Source of the DNA: Lachnospiraceae bacterium
GTDB taxonomy: Bacteria > Bacillota > Clostridia > Lachnospirales > Lachnospiraceae
NCBI GenBank assembly: GCA_022774505.1
Contig: JALFLW010000067.1
Span: forward strand, 1-64,000
Reading direction: 5' to 3'
Length of the DNA: 64,000 nt
Shown here: positions 56,110 through 64,000 of the stretch, one piece after another
How the letters are laid out: the number at the start of each line of letters is the position of its first letter
Position numbering within the stretch: position 1 is the stretch's first letter
Position numbers and translations under genes: made by a program
The notes under the pieces: generated by a model
What the model was told of the DNA's origin: nothing
The model's input: the letters and a program-made list of their open reading frames with translations, nothing else
The model's database searches: none

Positions 56110-56781
56110 ATGAGGACGCATATAAAATACCATGTCAAAAAATATTATCCGATCATTATCCTGTGTGGTATGCTCTTGATTTTGTATACGGATGTCTTGT
56201 GTGCCGGTTATGTGGCCGGCTGGCAGGAGAATATGGAGGCTGTCCGGCATATCCAAGAGGGTCTGCAGGAGCAGGGGGCTGACAGGCTGACTGCCAATCT
56301 GATCCGGGAGGCCGGATATTTCCCGGTCAGGGGAGATTTAAAACATGCATCAGAAATATGGGGATTTGATGATGGTTATGGAGAAGGGCGCACATATGGT
56401 GGCAGCAGGAAACATGAGGGAATAGATATTATGGCTGTTCACGCCGGGGCTGGCAGGCTGAAAGTGCAGTCTGTCTCCAATGGTACGGTGGAGCAGATGG
56501 GATGGCTGGAGTTGGGAGGATACCGGATAGGCATCAGAAGTGCATCAGGAATTTATTATTACTATGCGCATCTGGATCATTATGCCTCCGGTCTGCAAAA
56601 AGGAGATAAGGTACAGGCAGGACAGCTGTTAGGCTATATGGGAGATACCGGTTATGGGGAGGAAGGGACCAGAGGCAGATTCCCCGTGCATCTTCATTTT
56701 GGGATATATTATGACCGGGATGGAGAAGAACGGAGTGTGGATCCTTATTTTTTGCTGAGGTATCTTGAAAAGAAAAAGTAA
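56110..56781 (+). CDS. M23 family metallopeptidase (peptidoglycan endopeptidase-like)
   Basis: The protein has 223 aa. An N-terminal hydrophobic segment (~13-32) acts as a signal or anchor. The M23/LytM core has the zinc ligands in HEGIDI (HxxxD) and HLHFGI (HxH), with YYYAHLDHYASGL and GYMGDTGYG between. It likely cleaves peptide cross-bridges in the wall. The extension between the signal segment and the core is short. The downstream gene starts close to or within its 3' end. Confidence 0.88.
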   Translation: MRTHIKYHVKKYYPIIILCGMLLILYTDVLCAGYVAGWQENMEAVRHIQEGLQEQGADRLTANLIREAGYFPVRGDLKHASEIWGFDDGYGEGRTYGGSRKHEGIDIMAVHAGAGRLKVQSVSNGTVEQMGWLELGGYRIGIRSASGIYYYYAHLDHYASGLQKGDKVQAGQLLGYMGDTGYGEEGTRGRFPVHLHFGIYYDRDGEERSVDPYFLLRYLEKKK

Positions 56782-56803
56782 TGATAAAGGGGATGAAACA
56801 GTT

Positions 56804-57607
56804 ATGGAGATTCAGTTGTGGCGGGAGATATTAGATCCTTACCGTCAGGCCGTTGATGAACTGACGGTGAAATTTGAACATATGATCCAGGAACATCATA
56901 ATGCAGAAATATACTGTCCGATCGTTCAGGTCAGTGGCCGTGTAAAAAAGATATCGAGTATTTTAGAAAAATGCCAGCGAAAAGCAGTACCGTTGGAGGA
57001 ATTGGAAGAAAAGATCGAAGATATTGCCGGAATCCGGATCATCTGCCAGTTTGTGGAGGATATTGAAAAAGTTGTAGAGATCATCCGCAAGAGAAGCGAT
57101 ATGATCATCAAGAAAGAAAAAGATTACATTACAAACAGCAAAGAAAGCGGATATCGCAGTTATCATATGATCGTATATTATACAGTACAGACTATAAACG
57201 GACCCAAAAATCTTGAAGTAGAAATTCAGATACGTACACTTGCCATGAATTTTTGGGCGATCATAGAACATTCGCTTCAGTACAAATATAAAGGAAAGAT
57301 GCCGGAAGAGGTAAGGGGACGTCTTTTGCGTGCAGCCAGAGCAGTAGATGCATTAGATATGGAAATGTCTTCCGTGCGTGATGACATTATGGATGCACAG
57401 AATTCTAACAGACGAAGAGCAAGCATTGTGAGTGACATTTTGAACAATATTGAAAATCTGTATCGTACAATGAACAAAAGAGAAGTCGGAAAGATACAGG
57501 ACGAATTTTTCAGGGTATATCAGTCCGATGATGTTGCATTATTGGAACGGTTTAACAGGCAGCTGGATGTTTTATCAGAGTCTTATCGTGCACAGAGCCT
57601 GAACTAA
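56804..57607 (+). CDS. Small alarmone ((p)ppGpp) synthetase, RelQ/RelP type
   Basis: The protein has 267 aa. It is a synthetase-only RelA/SpoT homologue, with KISSILEKCQRK, EDIAGIRIICQFVEDIE, SKESGYRSYHMIV and VEIQIRTLAMNFWAIIEHSL. No HD hydrolase or TGS/ACT domains are present, so it makes (p)ppGpp in response to stress-regulated expression rather than by ribosome sensing. It has ~50 more C-terminal residues than classical RelQ. The ATG at 56804 is favoured; an ATG at 56765 overlapping the M23 gene is the alternative. Confidence 0.9.
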   Translation: MEIQLWREILDPYRQAVDELTVKFEHMIQEHHNAEIYCPIVQVSGRVKKISSILEKCQRKAVPLEELEEKIEDIAGIRIICQFVEDIEKVVEIIRKRSDMIIKKEKDYITNSKESGYRSYHMIVYYTVQTINGPKNLEVEIQIRTLAMNFWAIIEHSLQYKYKGKMPEEVRGRLLRAARAVDALDMEMSSVRDDIMDAQNSNRRRASIVSDILNNIENLYRTMNKREVGKIQDEFFRVYQSDDVALLERFNRQLDVLSESYRAQSLN

Positions 57608-57631
57608 TGTATCGACTGGGAGAGACAGAAA

Positions 57632-59125
57632 ATGACAGCCAAACTACCACAGAAATTTTTAGATAATATGAAGGAAATGCTGGGAGCGGAGTATCAGGAC
57701 TATATTAAAAGTATGGAAATGGAATCTGCAACGGCACTGCGCATTAATACCAATAAGATATCCATAGAGGATTTTCGAAAATTATGTCCTTTTGAGATAG
57801 CGCAGGTGCCTTGGAATCCGAAAGGATTTTATTATGATACCCATAGGGATGTGCCATCGAAACATCCCTATTATTATGCAGGACTTTATTATATTCAGGA
57901 GCCGAGTGCCATGATACCGGCACAGCTTTTGCCGGTCAATGAGGAGGACCGGGTCCTGGATCTGTGTGCAGCACCCGGTGGAAAAGCCACAGAGCTGGCA
58001 GCGAAGCTTCATAATACCGGACTGCTGATAGCAAATGATATCAGTGTATCCCGTGCGATGGCTCTGGCAAAGAATCTGCAGGTGGCAGGAGCACGTCAGG
58101 CAGTGGTGACGGCAGAGACTCCGGAGCATCTGGCCCGGGCTTTGCCGGGATATTTTGATAAGCTGCTGATCGATGCACCGTGCTCAGGAGAAGGGATGTT
58201 CAGGAGAGAGCCGGCAATGGTGAAAAGCTGGCTGGAACATGGACCGGAATATTATGCCCGGATACAGTCAGAGATTTTAGAAAGTGCATATGTGTTATTG
58301 AAAGCGGGAGGATATATGGTATATTCCACATGTACATTTTCGACTATGGAAGATGAGGCAGTGCTTCAGAAATATCTGGACAAGCATCCGGATATGGAAA
58401 TCTGTGAGGTGACAAGATATCCGGAGTATTCAGAAGGCAGACCGGATCTTATAGAAAATGGCAGAGAAGAATTAAAACGGTGTGTCAGAATATTTCCACA
58501 TAGAGCCGGAGGAGAGGGCCATTTTGCCGCCCTGCTGCATAAAAGCGGAGGAGTGGAGGAGCATAGAATGGCGGAATCCGTTACAGACCGGATTTTGGGA
58601 CATACAACTGAGGAAGTTTGGGATCAACAAAAGAGTCAACATAGAAAAAAAGGAAATAAACGAAAGGGATCTCTGAATAAGTCCGCAAAACAGGATATGG
58701 AAAAGGAGATCAGGGAGTTTCAAAAGAATCTTTCGTCACAGGGAACATTTTCAGAAAGCACTGTCGGTGAAAATATGTATCGTAAAAAGGATACATATCT
58801 GGTCGGCACACAGGAAATCAGAGATCTGTCAGGATTACGGATCGTATCTGCCGGTGTGATTTTCGGAACAGATAAAAAAGGAAGGTTTGAACCGTCACCG
58901 CAGCTGGCATTGGCAATGAAAAAGGAAGATTATATTGAGAACATAAATCTTATGTCATCGGATGAAAGAGTCATAAGGTATCTGAAGGGAGAAACAATAC
59001 AGACGGACAGGCCTGTGAAGGGGTATGTGCTGCTTTGTGTGGATGGGTTTGCTCTTGGCTGGTGCAAGGGAGACGGAAGAGGAAATCTCAAAAATAAATA
59101 TTATCCCGGATGGAGAATGATGTAA
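57632..59125 (+). CDS. RsmF/NSUN-type rRNA m5C methyltransferase
   Basis: The protein has 497 aa. It is a SAM-dependent methyltransferase of the RsmB/RsmF family, with LCAAPGGKATELA, the D-P-C catalytic region DAPCSGEGMFRR, and STCTFSTMEDEAV with the second catalytic Cys (TCTF). The C-terminal third, with a basic linker (RKKGNKRKG) and GYVLLCVDGFALGWCKG, matches the RsmF C-terminal RNA-binding extension. The exact target cytosine is not deducible. Confidence 0.9.
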   Translation: MTAKLPQKFLDNMKEMLGAEYQDYIKSMEMESATALRINTNKISIEDFRKLCPFEIAQVPWNPKGFYYDTHRDVPSKHPYYYAGLYYIQEPSAMIPAQLLPVNEEDRVLDLCAAPGGKATELAAKLHNTGLLIANDISVSRAMALAKNLQVAGARQAVVTAETPEHLARALPGYFDKLLIDAPCSGEGMFRREPAMVKSWLEHGPEYYARIQSEILESAYVLLKAGGYMVYSTCTFSTMEDEAVLQKYLDKHPDMEICEVTRYPEYSEGRPDLIENGREELKRCVRIFPHRAGGEGHFAALLHKSGGVEEHRMAESVTDRILGHTTEEVWDQQKSQHRKKGNKRKGSLNKSAKQDMEKEIREFQKNLSSQGTFSESTVGENMYRKKDTYLVGTQEIRDLSGLRIVSAGVIFGTDKKGRFEPSPQLALAMKKEDYIENINLMSSDERVIRYLKGETIQTDRPVKGYVLLCVDGFALGWCKGDGRGNLKNKYYPGWRMM

Positions 59126-59154
59126 AAGGTGAGCAGAAAGGAAGGGTTCATATA

Positions 59155-59724
59155 ATGATAGAAAAAGGAAGTTTTGGTTATATCAATAAAAAGAAAAAAA
59201 GAAAGATTATTATGGTTGTGGTGATCATATTGATCGCATTAGCCATCTTTGCAGTGGGACTTTTATTGAATAAAATGTCCCGTGCCAATATATTTACCGT
59301 ATTGGCGATTTTGTGTGTACTTCCCTGGGCAAAGCAGCTGGTCGCGCTGATCGTATTATTTCCATATCACAGTGTCAGCAGTGAACGGTATGAGAGAGCA
59401 TTAAATAGTATAGAGGTAAATGGCATGCAGGATCTGAAACTGTATACGGATCTGGTCATTACTTCGCCGGACAAGGTGATGAATCTGGACTTTGCAGTGG
59501 TAGGGGCGGGGCATGTGATCGCCCTGGTGGGAAAAAGCGGACAGGATGTGTCATATATAAGGGAATATCTTACAAATGGAGTGCATCAATGGGGAGACTT
59601 TCAGGTACAGATCGTAACAAGCGAGAAATTATTTTTGAAAGAGGTAGAGAGGATGCAGCTAAGGCAGGTAAGTGAGGAGGATGCTGAGAGAGTTGATTCG
59701 TATCTGAGATCCCTGATCGTATAA
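59155..59724 (+). CDS. Membrane protein of unknown function
   Basis: The protein has 189 aa. Two TM helices near the N-terminus (~17-37 and ~45-75) are preceded by a Lys-rich patch (INKKKKRKI). The soluble C-terminal part (~85-189) has a mixed alpha/beta look with no motif recognised. The ATG at 59155 with AAGGAAGGG upstream is preferred over an ATG at 59110 that overlaps the methyltransferase gene. It belongs to the same transcription unit as its neighbours. Confidence 0.7.
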   Translation: MIEKGSFGYINKKKKRKIIMVVVIILIALAIFAVGLLLNKMSRANIFTVLAILCVLPWAKQLVALIVLFPYHSVSSERYERALNSIEVNGMQDLKLYTDLVITSPDKVMNLDFAVVGAGHVIALVGKSGQDVSYIREYLTNGVHQWGDFQVQIVTSEKLFLKEVERMQLRQVSEEDAERVDSYLRSLIV

Positions 59725-59794
59725 AAAGGTGCCGCTTATAAAAGAGTGAAATAAGGCTTGCTAATAAGGAATCCTATGAAAGGAAGACAATTTC

Positions 59795-60778
59795 ATGCGT
59801 GTATTGAAGGTAAGTGTCCGGGAAGAGGGCCAGAGGCTTGACAGAATGCTGGCGAAATATATGACGGCAGCACCTAGAAGTTTTTTTTATAAAATGCTGC
59901 GCAAAAAGAATATCAAGCTTAATGGAAAGAAGGCAGACGGTTCAGAAAAACTGACAGCAGGTGATGAGATTACATTATATTTGTCGGATGATACCATTGA
60001 TGGTTTTCGGGAATGTAAAAAAGAAAAACGGAGTGAAGAAAAAAAATATAAAAAGAAAATGGATATTCCCATAATTTATGAGGATGAGAACATTCTGGTA
60101 CTTAACAAGCCGGTGGGAGTGTTGTCCCAAAAAGCGGACAAGCAGGACTATTCTCTGGTTGAGTGGCTGGAGGATCATATGTCGGATAACGGAGGGGATG
60201 TGGTAGCATTTCATCCCGGAATCTGCAATCGTCTGGATAGAAATACAAGCGGACTGGTGGTGGCCGGGCTGAGTATCCGGGGTCTCCAATGGATGAACAG
60301 ACTGTTTCGTCAGAGAGACCTGCAGAAATATTATCTCTGTCTGGTACATGGAGCGGTAAAAGGGCAACAGCTTCTTCATGGATATTTAAAAAAAGATGAG
60401 AAAAGAAATAAAGTGGCAATATCAAAAAGACCTGAAAATGGGGCAGTGGAAATAGAGACAGAGTATAAGCCGGTTCAAAATCTGGAATGGGAGGGAGAGG
60501 AATTTACTCTTCTGCGGATCCATCTGATCACGGGAAAGTCCCATCAGATCAGAGCACATCTGGCAAGCATCGGTCATCCGGTAGTCGGGGATTCAAAGTA
60601 TGGATACCGGGATGGCAGACTGGAAAAGAAATTTCGTATTCGAAGCCAGCTGCTTCATGCGTGGCAGTTAAATTTTTCCTCCGTGGATTATCTGCCGGAG
60701 CCGTATAGAGGACGTTCTTTTCAGGCAGAACTGCCGGACAAATTTGCCGGGATAATCAGGGAGTTATCAGGACGTTAG
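59795..60778 (+). CDS. RluA/RluD-family pseudouridine synthase
   Basis: The protein has 327 aa. An N-terminal S4 RNA-binding domain (EEGQRLDRMLAKYM ... KLNGKKADG) is followed by the synthase core with catalytic Asp in NRLDRNTSGLVV, then KYYLCLVHG and LITGKSHQIRAHLASIGHPVVGD. It isomerises uridines in rRNA; the target sites are not deducible. RBS AAAGGAAG is present. recU begins 10 bp downstream. Confidence 0.93.
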   Translation: MRVLKVSVREEGQRLDRMLAKYMTAAPRSFFYKMLRKKNIKLNGKKADGSEKLTAGDEITLYLSDDTIDGFRECKKEKRSEEKKYKKKMDIPIIYEDENILVLNKPVGVLSQKADKQDYSLVEWLEDHMSDNGGDVVAFHPGICNRLDRNTSGLVVAGLSIRGLQWMNRLFRQRDLQKYYLCLVHGAVKGQQLLHGYLKKDEKRNKVAISKRPENGAVEIETEYKPVQNLEWEGEEFTLLRIHLITGKSHQIRAHLASIGHPVVGDSKYGYRDGRLEKKFRIRSQLLHAWQLNFSSVDYLPEPYRGRSFQAELPDKFAGIIRELSGR

Positions 60779-60788
60779 GAGGATTTAT

Positions 60789-61325
60789 ATGGCATCATGG
60801 AATTCCAGAGGGCTTCGAGGCTCTATGCTGGAGGAATCGCTGAATATGACAAATGAGAGATACCGCAGGGAGAAGCTTGCACTGGTGCAGAAGATACCGA
60901 CACCGATCACACCGATGGAGTTTGATAAGGAGCACCATCATATCACGCTGGCATATTTTGAACAGAAAAGTACGGTAGACTATTTAGGAAATGTTCAGGG
61001 AATCCCCATTTGCTTTGATGCAAAGGAATGTGCTGCGGAAACATTTCCCATTCAGAATATTCATGAGCATCAGGTCACATTTATGACAGAATTTGAAGAA
61101 CAGGAAGGGATTTCTTTTCTGATCATTTATTTTGGTGAATGTGGAGAGTATTATTATGTCCCTTACAGAGATATGATGAGATTTTGGAACAGAGCACAGA
61201 CGGGAGGGAGAAAGAGCTTTCGACGCGAAGAACTGGATCAGGATTATCGGATCCGGGTGCAGGGAGAAGTGTTTATACATTATCTGGAAACCCTGCAGAA
61301 AGACCTGGACAGCCGGGAAGCATAG
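60789..61325 (+). CDS. recU: Holliday junction resolvase RecU
   Basis: The protein has 178 aa and RBS AGGAGG. This Firmicute-type resolvase acts with RuvAB in recombination and segregation. The N-terminal region has GSMLEESLNMTNERYR and KIPTPI; catalytic residues lie in STVDYLGNVQGIPICFDAKE (Asp, Asp and Glu-Lys pattern), followed by HQVTFM. recU often neighbours a class A PBP gene; here it ends a run of RNA-modification genes. Confidence 0.92.
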   Translation: MASWNSRGLRGSMLEESLNMTNERYRREKLALVQKIPTPITPMEFDKEHHHITLAYFEQKSTVDYLGNVQGIPICFDAKECAAETFPIQNIHEHQVTFMTEFEEQEGISFLIIYFGECGEYYYVPYRDMMRFWNRAQTGGRKSFRREELDQDYRIRVQGEVFIHYLETLQKDLDSREA

Positions 61326-61368
61326 GCAGACAGGCAGATAGGCAGAAATAGGGAGAATGAAAGATAGC

Positions 61369-61413
61369 ACACTATATATGGTAGTTAGACGTTTGTAGAA
61401 CACAATATATCGT
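61369..61413 (+). promoter_or_regulatory. Two NrdR boxes upstream of nrdD
   Basis: ACACTATATATGGT (61369-61382) and ACACAATATATCGT (61400-61413) match the NrdR-box pattern. They start 31 bp apart, close to three helical turns, as is typical of NrdR targets. They lie just upstream of the -35. Confidence 0.85.
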
Positions 61414-61423
61414 CGTTTTTCTA

Positions 61424-61452
61424 TTGACACATATTTTTATATATGCTAACAT
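61424..61452 (+). promoter_or_regulatory. nrdD promoter
   Basis: TTGACA (61424-61429) and TAACAT (61447-61452) are separated by 17 bp. A hairpin, AAACCGTGGCT/AGCTGCGGTTT, followed by TATTA lies at the very start of the transcript (about 61456-61489), leaving an ~80-nt leader before the gene. Confidence 0.75.
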
Positions 61453-61570
61453 GGAAACCGTGGCTTAGGAAAAAAGCTGCGGTTTTATTACGTTATGAAG
61501 ATAATTTTTTATGGGATGTGGAAGCGGAGCATACCGCTTGATTATTTTGATGTAAGGCAGGTTGAGGAAA

Positions 61571-63748
61571 ATGAAGATTATTAAAAGAAGTGGGACAGAG
61601 ACAGTGTTTGATATAACAAAGATCACGGCAGCTGTCACCAAGGCGAATAAGGAGGTTCCGACAAGTGAACGCCTTTCTTTGCAGCAGATTCAGGAGATAT
61701 CAGACAATGTCGAGCAGATGTGTCTTGAAATGAAGCGTTCGCCGAATGTGGAGGAAATTCAGGATATGGTAGAGAATCAGATCATGAATAAGAGAGCCTT
61801 TGCATTGGCCAGAAAGTATATTACTTACCGATATACCAGAGCATTGGTCAGAAAATCAAACTCGACAGATGATCAGATCCTCAGTCTTCTGGAGTGTAAT
61901 AATGAGGAAGTAAAGCAGGAAAATTCCAATAAAAATCCTACGGTAAACAGCGTCCAGAGAGACTATATGGCAGGAGAGGTCAGCAAGGATATCACAAAAC
62001 GTTTCCTGCTGCCGGAGGATATTGTCCATGCACATGAGCAGGGGATCATCCATTTTCATGATTCTGATTATTTTGCACAGCATATGCATAATTGCTGTCT
62101 GGTCAATCTGGAGGATATGCTGCAAAATGGTACGGTGATCAGTGAGACAGCGATCGAGACTCCGAAGAGTTTTTCGACAGCCTGCAATATAGCGACGCAG
62201 AGCATCGCACAGATTGCCAGTTCACAATATGGCGGACAGAGTATCAGTCTGGCACATCTGGCACCTTTCGTCGACGTCAGCCGTCAGAAATTTCGTCGTA
62301 TTGTGAGAGAGGAATTTGAGGAATCTGGTGTGGAAGCGACAGATGACCAGATAAATAAGGTCGCAGAGCTGCGTGTTTTAGATGAGATCAAAAAGGGTGT
62401 GCAGATGATCCAGTATCAGGTCATTACATTGATGACAACAAACGGTCAGGCTCCCTTTGTTACGGTATTTATGTATCTGGACGAGGTGCCGGAAGGGAAG
62501 GTCAGGGATGATCTGGCTTTGGTAACAGAGGAAATATTAAAACAAAGGATTCTGGGTGTAAAAAATGAGAAAGGTGTATATATTACACCGGCATTTCCAA
62601 AATTGATCTATGTCCTTGAGGAGGATAATGTCAAAGAGGGGAGTAAGTACTGGTATCTTACAAAACTGGCTGCTGAATGTACGGCAAAAAGGATGGTACC
62701 GGACTACATATCCGAAAAGAAAATGCTCGAATTAAAGGTTGACAAAAATGGAGAGGGACACTGCTATCCATGTATGGGCTGCAGGTCTTTCCTGACTCCT
62801 TATGTGGATGAAAATAATAAACCGAAATATTATGGACGTTTTAATCAGGGCGTGGTTACTGTAAATCTGGTTGATATTGCCTGCTCCTCCGGTGGAGATA
62901 TGGAAAAATTCTGGGATATATTTGATGAGAGAATGGCACTATGCAAGAAGGCTTTAATGTATCGTCATAATCGTCTCAAGGGGACGCCGTCTGATGTAGC
63001 ACCGATCTTGTGGCAGTACGGGGCACTTGCAAGGCTCAAAAAAGGAGAGGCGATCGATAAGCTTTTGTATGGAGGATACTCGACAATCTCTCTGGGATAT
63101 GCAGGGCTTTGTGAATGTACCAGATATATGACAGGCAAGTCTCATACCGATCCAAGTGCGACACCGTTTGCCTTGGAAGTTATGAGGAGAATGAATGAGG
63201 CGTGTGCAAAATGGAAAAAAGAAGAAAATATTGATTTCAGTCTGTATGGTACGCCGTTGGAATCAACTACCTACAAATTCGCAAAATGTCTTCAGAAACG
63301 GTTTGGTGTGATCAAGGGAGTTACCGACAAAAATTACATTACAAACAGTTACCATGTTCATGTAACGGAGCCTATAGATGCCTTTGAAAAATTAAAATTC
63401 GAGGCACAATTCCAGGAGCTTTCTCCGGGAGGGGCGATCAGTTATGTGGAAGTGCCGAATATGACTGATAATATAGATGCTGTATTAAGTGTCATGCAGT
63501 ATATTTATGATCATATTATGTATGCGGAGTTAAATACAAAGAGTGATTATTGTCAGGAATGTGGCTATAATGGAGAGATTCAGATCGTTACAGATGAAGA
63601 TGGAAAACTGATCTGGCAGTGTCCGAATTGTGGAAATACAGATCAGAACAAAATGAATGTAGCGAGACGAACCTGTGGATATATTGGGACACAGTTTTGG
63701 AATCAGGGAAGGACTCAGGAGATCAAGGAGCGGGTTCTTCATCTGTAA
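61571..63748 (+). CDS. nrdD: Anaerobic (class III) ribonucleoside-triphosphate reductase
   Basis: The protein has 725 aa and reduces ribonucleoside triphosphates to deoxy forms under anoxia using a glycyl radical. The N-terminal ATP-cone (~1-90, allosteric control) is followed by the catalytic barrel (HFHDSDYFAQHMHNCC and related). A C-terminal zinc site (CQECG ... CPNCG) and the glycyl-radical loop RRTCGYIGTQFWNQGRTQEI complete it. The ATG at 61571 lies just after TTGAGG. The activase gene nrdG is expected to the right, beyond the window. Confidence 0.96.
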   Translation: MKIIKRSGTETVFDITKITAAVTKANKEVPTSERLSLQQIQEISDNVEQMCLEMKRSPNVEEIQDMVENQIMNKRAFALARKYITYRYTRALVRKSNSTDDQILSLLECNNEEVKQENSNKNPTVNSVQRDYMAGEVSKDITKRFLLPEDIVHAHEQGIIHFHDSDYFAQHMHNCCLVNLEDMLQNGTVISETAIETPKSFSTACNIATQSIAQIASSQYGGQSISLAHLAPFVDVSRQKFRRIVREEFEESGVEATDDQINKVAELRVLDEIKKGVQMIQYQVITLMTTNGQAPFVTVFMYLDEVPEGKVRDDLALVTEEILKQRILGVKNEKGVYITPAFPKLIYVLEEDNVKEGSKYWYLTKLAAECTAKRMVPDYISEKKMLELKVDKNGEGHCYPCMGCRSFLTPYVDENNKPKYYGRFNQGVVTVNLVDIACSSGGDMEKFWDIFDERMALCKKALMYRHNRLKGTPSDVAPILWQYGALARLKKGEAIDKLLYGGYSTISLGYAGLCECTRYMTGKSHTDPSATPFALEVMRRMNEACAKWKKEENIDFSLYGTPLESTTYKFAKCLQKRFGVIKGVTDKNYITNSYHVHVTEPIDAFEKLKFEAQFQELSPGGAISYVEVPNMTDNIDAVLSVMQYIYDHIMYAELNTKSDYCQECGYNGEIQIVTDEDGKLIWQCPNCGNTDQNKMNVARRTCGYIGTQFWNQGRTQEIKERVLHL

Positions 63749-63778
63749 AGGAAAATAAACAGATCATATACAAGATAA

Positions 63779-63819
63779 TAAAAAGCCCCGGCAGAAGTTT
63801 TGTCTGCCGGAGCTTTTTT
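63779..63819 (+). terminator. Terminator after nrdD
   Basis: AAAGCCCCGGCAGA pairs with TCTGCCGGAGCTTT (one mismatch) around 7 nt, then T-run. Its T-run merges with the start of the adjacent repeat. Confidence 0.88.
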
Positions 63820-63911
63820 AGTGTATAGGAAAATGCTCGTAACATAGTGGGAAGCCAACGAGAATTGCGAAGCAATTCTTGGAGGGCAAAACGCTGGTTT
63901 TGCCCTTTTTT
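63818..63911 (+). repeat. Dispersed repeat, long form, copy 3
   Basis: This 94-bp element is nearly identical to 42801-42894, with the same two hairpins (AGAATTGC/GCAATTCT and GGGCAAAAC/GTTTTGCCC) and final T-run. It is fused to the nrdD terminator. Nothing recognisable lies in the remaining 89 bp to the window end. Confidence 0.88.
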
Positions 63912-64000
63912 AGAAAATGTCCACACAGTGGTGAACAGTCATTGAAAAAGCTGATATACATTATGATTCAGAATGTTCTTTGTCCGTTGCCTGCAGCAGA

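Overview
The window looks like a chromosomal segment of a spore-forming Firmicute of the class Clostridia, most likely family Lachnospiraceae. The reasons are the moderate-to-low GC, strong AGGAGG ribosome binding sites, an S-box (SAM-I) riboswitch before metK, the order dnaX-ybaB-recR, the sporulation gene yyaC, RNase Y, RecU, an anaerobic class III ribonucleotide reductase, and Gram-positive wall genes. No species is assigned. I saw no tRNA, rRNA or CRISPR array.

Layout. 1-3.8 kb: right edge of an accessory region (truncated HsdR restriction subunit, AlbA_2/ATPase-like regulator with an in-frame 12-bp tandem repeat, small membrane protein). 3.8-6.2 kb: a 37-aa membrane peptide, aroD, aroK, efp. 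6.2-9 kb: flavodoxin behind two tandem palindromes and a teichoic/polysaccharide glycerophosphotransferase. 9-11.2 kb: aroE (minus) and an S66 LD-carboxypeptidase, separated by a hairpin-rich block with a 47-bp direct repeat. 11.2-15.8 kb: MarR regulator and giant RND exporter behind a perfect 19-bp-arm palindrome. 15.8-20.8 kb: CCA-adding enzyme, GH13 glucanase, CapA-like protein. 20.8-23.9 kb: nifS, nifU, mnmA (sulfur transfer from cysteine to Fe-S clusters and tRNA thiolation). 23.9-28.1 kb: secreted transglutaminase-like protein, YugP-type metallopeptidase, fucI. 28.3-34.8 kb: glgP, small membrane protein, 6-phosphofructokinase, dnaX, ybaB, recR, with a MITE-like insertion between ybaB and recR. 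34.7-38.1 kb: yyaC (minus), LysM membrane protein, DUF5711-like protein. 38-42.7 kb: rpsL, rpsG, fusA, tuf. 43-50.1 kb: SPFH/zinc-ribbon protein, TM2 protein, and a 1734-aa BspA-like surface protein. 50.1-53.5 kb: a candidate small RNA, the SAM riboswitch, metK and rny. 53.8-61.3 kb: RACo-type ASKHA protein, proC, M23 peptidase, small (p)ppGpp synthetase, RNA m5C methyltransferase, membrane protein, pseudouridine synthase, recU. 61.4-63.7 kb: nrdD behind two NrdR boxes.

The coding content is largely housekeeping. The less ordinary signals lie between genes: a dispersed repeat family that carries its own terminator hairpin (two long copies, two tandem short copies, one remnant), a MITE with a 7-bp target duplication that includes the ybaB stop codon, a candidate C-rich small RNA, operator palindromes overlapping core promoters, promoters embedded in terminator hairpins, and paired Spo0A-like boxes. 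All repeat, promoter and hairpin calls were made by eye. Functions are assigned from recognised motifs, without database searches.
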